This document shows positions 9,301-18,400 of a stretch of 32,476 bases of DNA, in pieces. Below the pieces are notes generated by a model. It was given only the letters and a program-made list of their open reading frames with translations. It was not told the origin of the DNA and did no database searches. The stretch spans positions 1-32,476 of IMG/VR virus record IMGVR_UViG_3300021960_000304. One strand, written 5' to 3'. Numbering within the stretch: position 1 is the first letter of the stretch; every line of letters starts with the position of its first letter. Origin of the DNA: a virus. The position numbers and the translations under genes are program-made.

Positions 9301-10856
9301 TCGTTTTGAACAAAGTCTCCAGATGTCTGATATAAAATTAGTTGATTTGAATTTGAAACACTTTGATATAGATAACCTGAAGCGGAACTATTCTTACCCT
9401 CAATAAAAGCAGGAGTGTTTATTGTAATTGTTGTATTTAAATTTACATATACAAACGTTTGAATATCATATAAAGATGCCTCAAACTTTGTTGCTTCATT
9501 TGAATATTCAGAATTCTTTAATTTTAGATCATATATTCTACCTACACCAATCTTTAAACCAGAAGAAGTTCCAGGACTAGAAGTTCTATCCGAATACAAA
9601 TTCACAATATTTGTTGTACCAACACCAACAGGAGTTGATCCATAAACATTATTCAATTCTAACTGTTTTCCTAGTGTAAAAGGAATTGATTCATTCAATA
9701 CTTGTTCAGTATCTCTGGATTTTTCTAGGTCGATTGAAATTGTATTGATAGTTTCTACTTCATAACCTCTTACATATGCCTTTCCTGGAGATACTTGTAA
9801 ACATGCAAGTTCATCTGTAGGAGTATTACCTTGTTGGGTCAACTGGGAAGAATAATATACTCCGTTGTTTCCAACTCTATTGTTCAGAGATTCCTTTGCA
9901 TGTATTTTAAAAGGAGTTACATAATAATCTCCAGATTCATCATATGTTCTTCTAGCTAGTTCATCTCTTATTAGGTTATAATTAGTATCATTTGAGAATT
10001 TTACTAATACTCCGTTTTCAATTCTCATCAATTCAATGAAGTTTTCATCATTGAAATCATCAATAGATTTTTTAATTAAGGTTGCACTTAATTTGAATCT
10101 ATCTGCTCCAGGGGCAGCAAAGTTAGAAAATCCTCTTGCATTATCATACAAGTCTGGATTATTTTGTGATGCTACAGATATTGATTCTTCTATAGATAGA
10201 CCAATTCTATACGATGGAGAACTTTGATATTGGTCTAATATAACTGTTTGTGAGGATACTTCTACAAAAAATCCTCTGATGAAATAAACACCGTTTTCAA
10301 TTTTTGCTGCAGATCCTGATCCGATAGCATCGGTGATAGTTGTAGTTGCAAAAGTAGAATTTTCTCTAATAATTGACAGGGAATATTGTACGTCCTGGAG
10401 AAGAATTAAATTTTCACCATCAACAAAAGTACTTAACTCAAAATCATTTTCACTAGAACTCTGATATTTTACATAAAGAGTGAAATTACCGTTTTCAGAC
10501 TGTGTATCTAAAATATAATTTTCAACCTTTGCTTTTACTCCGCTTATTTCACCCTTTACATATTTTCCAACAAGTTCTTTAATATAAAAGGATACTGGAA
10601 CGCCCAAATGTGTTGGGTCAATTTGCACATAAAAATAATCTGGATCATACGCAACATTACCAGGAATTACTACAGAGCCTTCCTTGAAGAAATGTTTTCC
10701 AAATTTTTCAATTTGGTTCTGGAGTATTGACTGTAATGTAGTTAATTCTCTGGCTTGAATTGGAACGCCTGGTTTAAATAAAACCCTCTGATAGTTTTTA
10801 TTTACATCAAAATCGTCAAAATATGGAGATGCGTTTAGATTAGTATTTTGTGCCAT
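3351..10856 (-). CDS. giant baseplate/tail structural protein, DUF4815 type (2501 aa)
   Basis: A 2501-residue virion protein. The N-terminus (ASPYFDDFDVNKNYQRVLF, then PIQARELTTLQSILQNQIE) and the following approximately 450 residues match the DUF4815 type I know from T4-like cyanophages, including VSPGKAYVRGYEVETI. A second conserved block near residues 1000-1200 has DIIDLRPRVVPYNP, DYTYYLGRIDKLF, RYRMQDISAIEDRLKNVEYY, then FVDNF and GELRPS. A third, around 1600-1800, has WVDPLAQSFEV, VYITKVETFFRTKD, VWISRMGEEDVS and QPLLGSLFKSQN. A GGTGYSYGDSL beta repeat like those in gp7 lies near residue 1960, and an IIGDEIIKYTGV...GIVRS module near 2110. The ATG is four bases past the gp8 stop, with GGAG about 16 bases upstream. 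The position after gp8 is where T4 has gp9-gp11, so a role at the baseplate edge or fibre junction is likely, but homology to those proteins is not visible. Confidence 0.88.
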   Translation of the reverse strand: MAQNTNLNASPYFDDFDVNKNYQRVLFKPGVPIQARELTTLQSILQNQIEKFGKHFFKEGSVVIPGNVAYDPDYFYVQIDPTHLGVPVSFYIKELVGKYVKGEISGVKAKVENYILDTQSENGNFTLYVKYQSSSENDFELSTFVDGENLILLQDVQYSLSIIRENSTFATTTITDAIGSGSAAKIENGVYFIRGFFVEVSSQTVILDQYQSSPSYRIGLSIEESISVASQNNPDLYDNARGFSNFAAPGADRFKLSATLIKKSIDDFNDENFIELMRIENGVLVKFSNDTNYNLIRDELARRTYDESGDYYVTPFKIHAKESLNNRVGNNGVYYSSQLTQQGNTPTDELACLQVSPGKAYVRGYEVETINTISIDLEKSRDTEQVLNESIPFTLGKQLELNNVYGSTPVGVGTTNIVNLYSDRTSSPGTSSGLKIGVGRIYDLKLKNSEYSNEATKFEASLYDIQTFVYVNLNTTITINTPAFIEGKNSSASGYLYQSVSNSNQLILYQTSGDFVQNEAIIINGKEDPRSITSSRDYGISDVKQLHATGSSAFTADAVLSRVVTLAPGGSTFTISGQSAGVSTVTTSSSTFFVGIKTGDIVQHTRSGQSLPTYSRVKEVSLASNSIIIEATTSVSNVNNGSLPSGTTTVSNLAKVTSDVLNINSAFLFSPLTQKEVENVDLTRSTIVVRKSYPITISSNGAVQTLETDTDYTLEPFDEEDYNLTFSDGTVESLTSQKLTISGRTVTLQNISQNGAATLTATFKKTNLKSKNKIYSRCNTLIVNRSQESSSGIGSTTLADGLTYSEIYGTRVQDKKISLNVPEVQELLAVYESVDGNDPSLPSITLTNLNSNILNSIRGEKIIGTDSGAVGYLVSNNGTNVIDFVYGNENTFLLGEPIRFQESSITASVDALVSGDRDILSDFILNHGQNKEYVDFSYVERKDESSAPTRRLKFVFNNYTLDAQDTGDFVTVNSYNALQYKDNLPFVDIYASSDIIDLRPRVVPYNPSTATYSPFEFVSRQFNYASSSSPYNLAKDKTINIDYTYYLGRIDKLFVNKDGRFFLNRGVPSLTPKTPSDIENSLEIATINIPPYVHNISDIKVVRSPHKRYRMQDISAIEDRLKNVEYYTSLSLLESDTRNLNIRDTQTGLDRFKCGFFVDNFKSVFGGAVTNSAYKCSVDTENGELRPSHYTTSLDLLLGTDAVIGIGNTSNPDADLRFTTNLLSPNTRRVGDVVCLNYSESVYVENNFATRSENVNPFAVVNWIGAIELNPSTDTWIETRTSDRTIDLEGSYRSAVQQLGVDTNTGLSPIEWGAWATTWTGTETLSRQSMGRIGRGTQVVSSSSSRGGFQHGRGVPITTRTTFRDTFTEFTNVTTLTTTRQNREGIQFRVGERFDTTNLGPRVVSTDVIHTMRSRNVEFVARRLKPTTRFYSFFDNVDVTQYVAPKLLEITMVSGSFAVGETVRGTSGAASIRFRLAKANHKYGPYNNPTQVYVQNPYNPTENVSTAYSTTSTILNIDTAALELQSESGYFGYVVNNMRLVGQTSGAVATVRRVRLVSDNAGTLIGSYFIPDPLLPSVPTFETGTKTFTLTTSSTNSTISGTSDSSAEVNYTSAGTLNNVEDATLRIRNADIERNIRTDNRTLTDRSTQLVASTSFRNRTTTQTRWVDPLAQSFEVPDPNGVYITKVETFFRTKDTNGLPVTLQVRTMQTGLPTQTILPFGEVVLEPSQVSLSEDGSVPTTFTFPSPVYLETGNAYCVVLLSASNEYTVWISRMGEEDVSTINLAESQRIIVSQQPLLGSLFKSQNGATWDPSQLEDLKMKIYRAEFYRGSSTVRFYNPLLDIGNRQVASLRPNPLECYSNTAIVGIARSLTSSETASLTPGVTVLQSSNGNFSSKLLNISGAIGINSTLSITSAGIGFTSASTVYSGVDLLSLTGRGSGAKANITVSGGVAIAATVSIGGTGYSYGDSLTVDSDQTGGFGKNLILSIPNTVGVISAFNALVLTSIKGRPLQNSTDSLFYVGTGGTSLLSGATVRYVNTISDGLHFKVRHNNHGMYSRNNFALLSGVESDQRPSILNSSYSASTTEDMVLSNVGIFTSFEGLPVSVSNPGYVIIGDEIIKYTGVNTSTSSLTGIVRSQDNTQTGSYQVSSNVAKYELNGVSLRRINTSHNLSNVDYSTYDIGLDYYTVKVGMSTNGVDRATGNPGAYPELFFSDTKTCGSYDTIVSVGSNNGPKASQNIPFNVLRPNIQSLLPQGTSISAKVRTFSGGSVDNNTINSFVDQGFEDVSLTSDNHFSSPRIIASKINEETYLQDFPGKKSFTMEISMSTSDSKVSPMIDLDRVSIITVANRINSKISNYPSDGRVNSLVSDPTGASYVSKIVKLARSSDSLKVLFDAYRHSSNDIRVLYRLFRADGDEQSQLWQLFPGYDNLDQDGEVISQSDCTGRPDRNVVASTTRDEYNSYEYSAKNLPLFNGFQIKILMSGTNSAYVPLIKDLRIVATV

Positions 10857-10862
10857 TTTGAA

Positions 10863-12458
10863 TTAGAACTCCAGTACAACTTTAATATCTTCTTTTTGGC
10901 TCACTGATCTAGGAATTGGTGGCCTGTTGTCAATGTAGATAATCTCACCTGATCTCTTATTAAACTCTGCAGAACCAATTCCCGATACAAAATCAATTCC
11001 CAGTTGATATATTCTATTATTTATTGTGGTGGTGATGCCATTAAAGTTGGTATCAACACTGAGTTCAGGACCAATAATAGAAGAACAAGAAATAGTTGTT
11101 CCATAACCAGCATCTGGTTGAGAAGTGAATGGTAAAATTTTGAATGATGTTTCACTTGATGCCAGTCCAGTTGGTTGATAGTATTTTAAAACACCAGTAA
11201 TATTATCCCAAGCAGCTACAAATCCTATAGCTGTAGATCCAACACCAACTGTCTGTTTAATTACAGAGTCAACTGCGTATGTAGTGTTAGTAGTAACTCC
11301 AGTCAACTTGAGAGCTTGAAGTCCACTAACCAAGGAAACATTAAGAATTTCCGTATTACTATTGAATATTGTAGGATTCTTAATTACTCCAACTCTAGCA
11401 AAATCGTTTCCAACAATAATATCTGGATTGCTCTCTAGAGTTTCGAATCTTGAATAAAGAAGAACTCTATATGCTCCAAGTTCCCTATAAACATCATAAC
11501 CATGTCCACCTTTTGGAGGAATGATTACGTTAAAAGCAGCGATTGAAGTCGTTCCTATTCCAGTGTTTGTTAGGTTTGCTAAAGGACCACCAGTGTCAGA
11601 TCCTGGAGCACCAGGATAGAACTGAATTGTTCCATATGTATAACCAGAACCTCCTTCAGTAACAAATACTTCAGATACCTTACCAAAAGAGTCAATGGTA
11701 ATAGTCGCCTTTCCACCATTTCCATCACCAAGGATAGGAACATTAGAGAATGAAGTTGAAATTGGTTGATAGTTTGTTCCTCTATTATCAACCAATACTA
11801 CTTCAACTTTACCATCAATGGCATTATTCTTTGTGGAAATACTTTCTCCTTCTCCGCCCCAATTTTCTGGAACTGGAATATATTCGATAGAATCAAACTT
11901 TACAATTTCTGAGGGTTTGATTGTGTAAAGATATTTCCACACATATCCATCACCAGAAGTTCCAGCAGCTCTTGGTTCTAAGTCAATAAAAGATGGCTGA
12001 TCATATGATGGCTTTCCTTTAGGGTTCTCTGGATCAGTTCCATTCTGCAAACAAACATAGACTCTTAAGTCTTCGTTTATTACATAATAGTTTGATTCAT
12101 ATAATGATGCAGATCCAGTAACTGGACTTGGATTGTAAATGTTGTAGTCATGTCTGTACATTTCATAAGTATTACCCGCAACCCACTCAACCTTTCTAAC
12201 AAGTCTTCTCACATCTTGAGAAGTTATTTGTTTCATAGCAATGATACTGTCTTTGATTTGGTTTTCCTCACGGAAACCATCAACTGGAGATGGAGTATTG
12301 GTAATCCAAGTAGAACTACCTCCAGCAGCTTCATTGGTTGAGTTTGGTAGACCAATAAAAGTGTAATACTTATCAATCGTAGATGCAGAGCCAACTACAT
12401 TCTTTACAAAGTTCTCAGCATTTAGTATTCTAAATTGATCCGATATAATGGCGGGCAT
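10863..12458 (-). CDS. 8: baseplate wedge subunit gp8
   Basis: A 531-residue protein beginning MPAIISDQFRILNAENFV, the N-terminus I recognise for cyanophage gp8. It is longer than T4 gp8 (334 aa), as marine versions usually are. Further markers are RRLVRKVEWVAGNTYEMYRHD, YYVINEDLRVYVCLQNG and DGYVWKYLYTIKPSEIVKF in the first 210 residues. A GGSGYTYGTIQFYPG beta repeat near residue 270 looks like an insertion of the repeat type abundant in gp7, and KRSGEIIYIDNRPPIPRS near the end is typical. In T4 a gp8 dimer joins the gp10-gp7 complex before gp6 in wedge assembly. The gene follows gp7 after a late promoter and precedes the DUF4815 gene. No good ribosome site precedes the ATG at 12458. Confidence 0.88.
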   Translation of the reverse strand: MPAIISDQFRILNAENFVKNVVGSASTIDKYYTFIGLPNSTNEAAGGSSTWITNTPSPVDGFREENQIKDSIIAMKQITSQDVRRLVRKVEWVAGNTYEMYRHDYNIYNPSPVTGSASLYESNYYVINEDLRVYVCLQNGTDPENPKGKPSYDQPSFIDLEPRAAGTSGDGYVWKYLYTIKPSEIVKFDSIEYIPVPENWGGEGESISTKNNAIDGKVEVVLVDNRGTNYQPISTSFSNVPILGDGNGGKATITIDSFGKVSEVFVTEGGSGYTYGTIQFYPGAPGSDTGGPLANLTNTGIGTTSIAAFNVIIPPKGGHGYDVYRELGAYRVLLYSRFETLESNPDIIVGNDFARVGVIKNPTIFNSNTEILNVSLVSGLQALKLTGVTTNTTYAVDSVIKQTVGVGSTAIGFVAAWDNITGVLKYYQPTGLASSETSFKILPFTSQPDAGYGTTISCSSIIGPELSVDTNFNGITTTINNRIYQLGIDFVSGIGSAEFNKRSGEIIYIDNRPPIPRSVSQKEDIKVVLEF

Positions 12459-12481
12459 TTTTAAACAGACTCTTTTTTACT

Positions 12482-12489
12482 TATTTAGA
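12482..12489 (-). promoter_or_regulatory. late promoter variant TCTAAATA before gp8
   Basis: TCTAAATA on the minus strand spans the TAA stop of the giant gp7-type gene and lies about 24 bases before the gp8 ATG. The same octamer occurs at 31753-31760 before the 53-aa gene. It differs from TATAAATA at the second base. Both copies sit right at gene boundaries, which supports promoter function; part of the match is forced by the stop codon. Confidence 0.55.
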
Positions 12490-15400
12490 CTGGTCTTGTA
12501 CGGAAAATTTGTGGATTGGTTTGAATTCCAACAATTCCGTTATCATTATAGACATCAAATGTCTTTGGAGATCCCAAAACGCGGTTCTGATAATCATAAA
12601 TCTTACCCCAACTATAGTTTCCATAGAAAGGTAAGGTTCCACTAGAACCATTAGTATTTACACCAGAATTGGAAGCACCTCTTACATAAATTTCAACATA
12701 TTGTTCCGATTCTGATTTTGGTGCTAGATTACATGTGACAGTGGTTATTCCTGCAGATGCGCCAACACCAACCGATGTTTGTACATCTTCGACTCTATAA
12801 ACACCATCCAAGAAACTGGTTGCAGTTCCCACCTTAGAAGCAGGATAATTAACCATTCCATTTAATCCAGCAAAGGTTGTAATTCCAATAATATCATGTC
12901 CAGTTTCAACATTACTATCAGTAATAACGAAGTAGTCTCCCTTGGAAAGTTGACTATAAGTTACAGATAGAGAATTTAGTGAAGAATAACCAACACCCAG
13001 AGTTGCATTATCATAGTATTCGGATTGTAGAATAAATTCTACTTTAGGTGTTGTTGTGCCAATACCGGGTGTTCCAGTTACGAATGTATTAATTCCGATG
13101 ATTCTACCAAAATCACCAAGGGCTTTGATAGACTTAATAACTTCAGTTTTCACTGGATCTGGTTCAATTAGTACTGATGGTGGGTTGTCCTGAGAATATC
13201 CAAATCCACCATTGGAGATGGAAATAGAAGTAACAACTCCAGAAGAAACATTGGAAATAGCTGTTGCTCTGTTGAATAGTGGATCCGAATATATTGCAGT
13301 TTGAACTCCAACTGAAACATATCTACCTTCTAGTCCAACTTCTCTAGCAAATCTTATTTCATTGAGTGGTTGAGGTTGGTTGGTTGGTCTATAAATCCAA
13401 TTCAGTAAATCGAAGGAATAATACAAATCACCAGAATCATTCAAAGCAACATAGAAATCTTCATAATACAAGTCAACGATATTTCCAGGAATCAAACTTG
13501 TACCAATTAACTCAAACGAAGCTGGATCGGGAACACCAGGTTGATCTGGGAAATCAACCGTTCTTATGATTGTTCCAGCATTTCCTGCAGCAATAAATCT
13601 ATCACCAACAAATATAACTTTATTGAGTTTCTGGAAAGTCACGGATCCCAAGGTCTCCCAAATAACATTGTTTGTAGATCTTACGACAACTCCATCATCA
13701 CCAACTCCAATAATCTGTGATAATCCAGTAGCCAAACTATTCAATGTCTTTGTTGTTGCAGTAAATCTCTTCGTGAATACTGTTGTTCCAATTCCAGTTG
13801 CACCAAAGATTGAACCAAATGCAGTTGCAACTCCGACCATAGTCCAACTATCAAGGAGTGGATAGTAAATTACATCATTGATTGTCTCAATATAATTACT
13901 ATCATTATAACCAGTAACTCCCAACTGTGGTACAAAGATTTCCTCAATGATATTGATCTTATCCCAAGATGTTATTGTGTTTGCATAACCAACACTTCTA
14001 ACTGCATATCCAGATTCACCAACGGCAATGAAGATATTCGTTCCACCGCAAGAAACTTTTCCAAAATCAACAGTGTTTCCAAAACCAATAGAACCAGAAG
14101 TCCATTCAGCTGCGTCAGAACTAAACGCAAATGCACAACTGTTTCCTACAGAAACAAATACATTTCCAGTAGATACAGAATTCAATGTAAATGATGTGTC
14201 TATTCCACTAACTGTCTTCCAGTTTGAAATCGGATCTTTTCTTCCTATTGCAACTTGAGATACACTTACAACTGGATTGGATGTATATGCATACCCAATT
14301 CCACCATCAGAGATTGATATTCCAGATATTGTGGAAGCGGAGGAAACAATACAAGTTGCAATTGCTGGAGAAGTCGTTCTTGTCTCTGCAATCTTAATGT
14401 CTCTACGATCTTCTGAGAGATCATCGATATTAGTGAATAGTGGGAATGCATTGTTTACATAAACAGAAGTATCATCTTCACGAATATTATTAATTACAAT
14501 GGAGTTTGGAACTACTCTACTATTGAGGGATGGTCTAGCCTTAGAATATAGTACACCATTAATTATTCTGTCTGACTTTTGTTTCTTCCACGTCAATGGT
14601 CTGACCTTTACTGGATCAGTATTAATGCCGAGACTATTATATGTAAATGTATCAAGTTGATCTGAAGATACAATCTTCTTAACAATTCTTGCAAACTGAT
14701 CTGTATCTAAAGGATCATTTCTATTCTCATTGATTGTTATGAAGTCGCCTTCTTTTATTGTCTTTGGTGGTTCAATATCTTCAACGTCAACAGAAGATCC
14801 TCTGAAATACATGACTGTGCAGGAAGATCCTTCTTTTGGAGCCTCCTTGAAGTTTATTCTAGATCCACTGAAAGTGTAAGCTGTATTTGGAGCCTGAAGA
14901 ACATCGTTTATGTAAATAAAGATGTTATTTGTAATCTCCAAATCAGATCCCTGAGGGGTTCTCAAACTGATAACTTCTTTAACGTTATTATTGGTTATAG
15001 TCAGAGTAAATTTCTTTCTAAATCCATTGAACTGATCAGAAATATCATCAAATCTAATAAATTGTCCTGGATAGAATCCAGTAAACTTATCAGTTTGAAC
15101 TTCTTTAACTTCAAACTTAAATTCTTCGAATTGTCTGAAACTTACAATACCAGATTGAGTATAGTAGTGAGATATTGTAGAACCTGCTGATAGGAATGTA
15201 AACTGGTTGGTAGATCCAATACTTGTTACACGGAAATCATAAGCTCCATCGGTACTTACATCTGGGAATCTGAGAACTCTCTGAGTTGTAGGAACTTTCT
15301 TAGTTATAGCAACTTTTTGTGCAGTACCTCCAGAAACATAGTTATGTGCAATAGTTGAAATACCAGCATTAAATGTAAATGACTTATTAGAAGCTACATA

Positions 15401-18400
15401 GGAAACTAGGAATGTTTTACCATATGGAGAAGTTCCATCTGGGAAAATTGTAGTTGTAATTCCTGCATGTTCTGCAGCACAAGAGAATTCAAGTCCATCT
15501 AGTGTTACATAATCACCAACAGACAATCCGTGAGAAGTAGATGTTACTACTGTAGAGATACCTGTAGATTCTGTGTAGGTAAAGGTGGATACTCCAACTT
15601 GACCATATCCTAGGAAATCATGAGGAATTGTAGAAATACCAGAGTTTATGGTGAATGATGTCGATGAACCAACACCAGTTACTCTGAAAGTGTATCCATA
15701 CTCACTTGTGCCATCTGGGAAAATACTTGTGGTAATACCAAGAACAGCAGTACCACCAGAAACATAAGTATGTGCAATAGTTGAAACACCAACAAATATA
15801 TTAAACTTATTAGAAGTTGGAACACCAACGATCTCAAAAGTATCATACGCATTAAATGCGAAACTTGTTGAAGATCCAACATATGGGAAGATAGTTGAAG
15901 TAATTCCAGCAGTTGCCGTTCCACCAGAGACATATGTATGTGCAATGGTCGAAACACCTACATCAACAACAATTGTTGTGCCAGAAGTTCCCGATGTGGT
16001 TTTGAATACGTTATTTGTTCCAGTTAAAGACTTTTGACTAGAACCGTCATATGGGAACAGTGTTGTAGAAATACCAAGGGTAACTGTTCCACCAGAGACA
16101 TATGTATGATCAATAGTTGAAATACCAGCGTTGATTGTAATTGTACTTCCTGCAGTACCAGCAACAGTCTTAAAGACGTTATAAGTTCCTGCCAGTGTAT
16201 TTGGACTACTTTGTGGGTACGAACCACCAAATGTATTAATTCCTGCAGGATAGGGGAATCTAGTGGACGTTAGTCCATTTGTTACTGGTGGACAAGAAAG
16301 GATAATATCATCGACTCTTATATATTCACCAGGTTCTATTCCATGATCACCAGAAAGTGTCAATGTACAAATTCCAACAAAATTCAAATAATCAAATCCG
16401 ACAACATTAAGTGTGGAGATTCCTGTCCAAGAATTACATGCCAACTGAATTCCTTCTAGTTTTACATAACCACCAGCATCAATTCCATGATTAGAATCTG
16501 TTGTTACTGTTACTATTCCAGAAACTTCGTCATATGTGAGATTTGTTATGTTTGAAGTAGAAATTCCAAGCCAAGAATCACAACTAAACGAAATATCAGC
16601 TAAACGTGCATAGTCACCAATAGAGTATCCATGATTTGAATCAAGTATAATCGTGGTAACTCCAGCATAATTATCGTAATCAACTCCAATAATATTAAAC
16701 GTAGATCCGATACTGGTGCAACTGAATGGCAGATCCTTCAAAGTTATCATATCATTTGCACTAATTTGGTGAGGCTGAACGGTAGTTACAGTCGAAACAC
16801 CAGTGGTATTATCATAAACAAATGTGCTGATTCCTATTTCTGGCCAACCAACAAACACATGCGAAATAGTTGATACACCCGCATTCATTGTGAAGACTGT
16901 ATTACCTATTGATGCTAGTGCAGGGAATACTCTTCCGTATGGAGATGTACCATCTGGGAAGATAGTTGTTGTGATACCGGCATGTTCTTCGGCACAAGCA
17001 AATGGGAGATTGTGTAAGAATACTTCGGTACTGGTCTTATTCTCATCTACATCGGTTCTTAGTACTCCATGTGGAGAATAAGTTGTTACTGTACAGATAC
17101 CAGTTGCGTTATCATATGAGAAAGATTTAATTCCAACTTCATCATAACCACAGGTGAAGGCCGCTCCAGCAAGTCTTACAACATCATTAATTGCAAAACC
17201 ATGAACATCTGTTGTAGTAACAGTGTTTATTCCAGTGATATTATCATAAGTAAAGTTAGATATGTTTAGAATATCTGTTCTAGAACCAGATAGTGTAAGT
17301 AGATCTGGTACTTTCAAAACATCACCCACTTTATATCCAATACCTGGATCATCAATCTTGAAGGAAATTACACTAGATCCCTGACCAACAGATACTGTTA
17401 CTTTAGCGCCTTGACCAACACCAGAAGTGCCATCGGTATATGCAACACCAATATGACTATATGAAGTTGGTATTCCAATTACGACTGTTGGTACTGATGT
17501 TGTCGTGTATCCAGATCCTGGGTTTACAATTGTGAATCCAGTAATAGTTCCACTTGCTCCTACAGTTGCAGTTATACTTGCGCCAGTTCCAATTGTCGAA
17601 GCGATACTTACTGTCGGTGGAAGTCTGTATCCAGATCCAATTCCAGTAAGAACAACATCGGAAATAGTACCAGCAGCAGATACTACAACATTTGCTGCAG
17701 CGCCTAGTAATGGAAGATATCCAAATCCAGAACTCAAACTTACATTTGAAATTCTTCCGGCACTAGGAGTTCCAGATAGGAAACGTACAACGTTTTCTGA
17801 GGATCCATCTACTGTATAATCAACTCTTGGTTCTTGAACAACATTATTGATGAGTATGAATGGATTGTTATTGATTTCAACCCCACTATTAACATCATTA
17901 AACAATGCTTGAGTTGTCGCAGAATTAGATTTTAGAGTAAATTCTGTTGCGGCAATACCAGTGAATGATAAAGAAATATCATCTAGAATAATGTTCTTAT
18001 CTTTTGGTTGACTTGCATCGAATTGTCTCGACATAAATCTACCAGCAAAGATAGATCCAGTTTGGAGACCAGCTGGGCCAATCTTTCCATATGGAGGTGT
18101 TGTGAAGAAGATGGTATCTCCAGAAATATTGAAATCACCATTTAGTACTGTTACTGCAGCTCCAACTGTATGAACTCCAGAAGTCGTACCTAAGTAAGCT
18201 CTCTCTACTCCAAGTTTATCAGTTCCAGCAACTCCAATTGTCTTGATATTGATGTATTCCTGATCAATATTGAGAATATCTCCAATAACTACTGAAGATA
18301 TGCCACTTGAAATTTGGAGGATAGTTGTAGATGCACTGGAAACGGCAGAACCAAGTTCAATTTCTAGTGACTTTCTTCTAACAGCTCCTTGGATAATTCC

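Noticed and set aside
11018-11025. AATAAATA octamer on the minus strand inside gp8
   Set aside because: It lies deep within a conserved coding region (Thr-Ile-Asn-Asn codons), far from any downstream gene start; in AT-rich DNA such matches arise by chance.
15150-17260. Possible CRISPR-like array because of regular repeats
   Set aside because: The repeats are in frame, differ at many positions, encode protein modules and have no uniform unrelated spacers.
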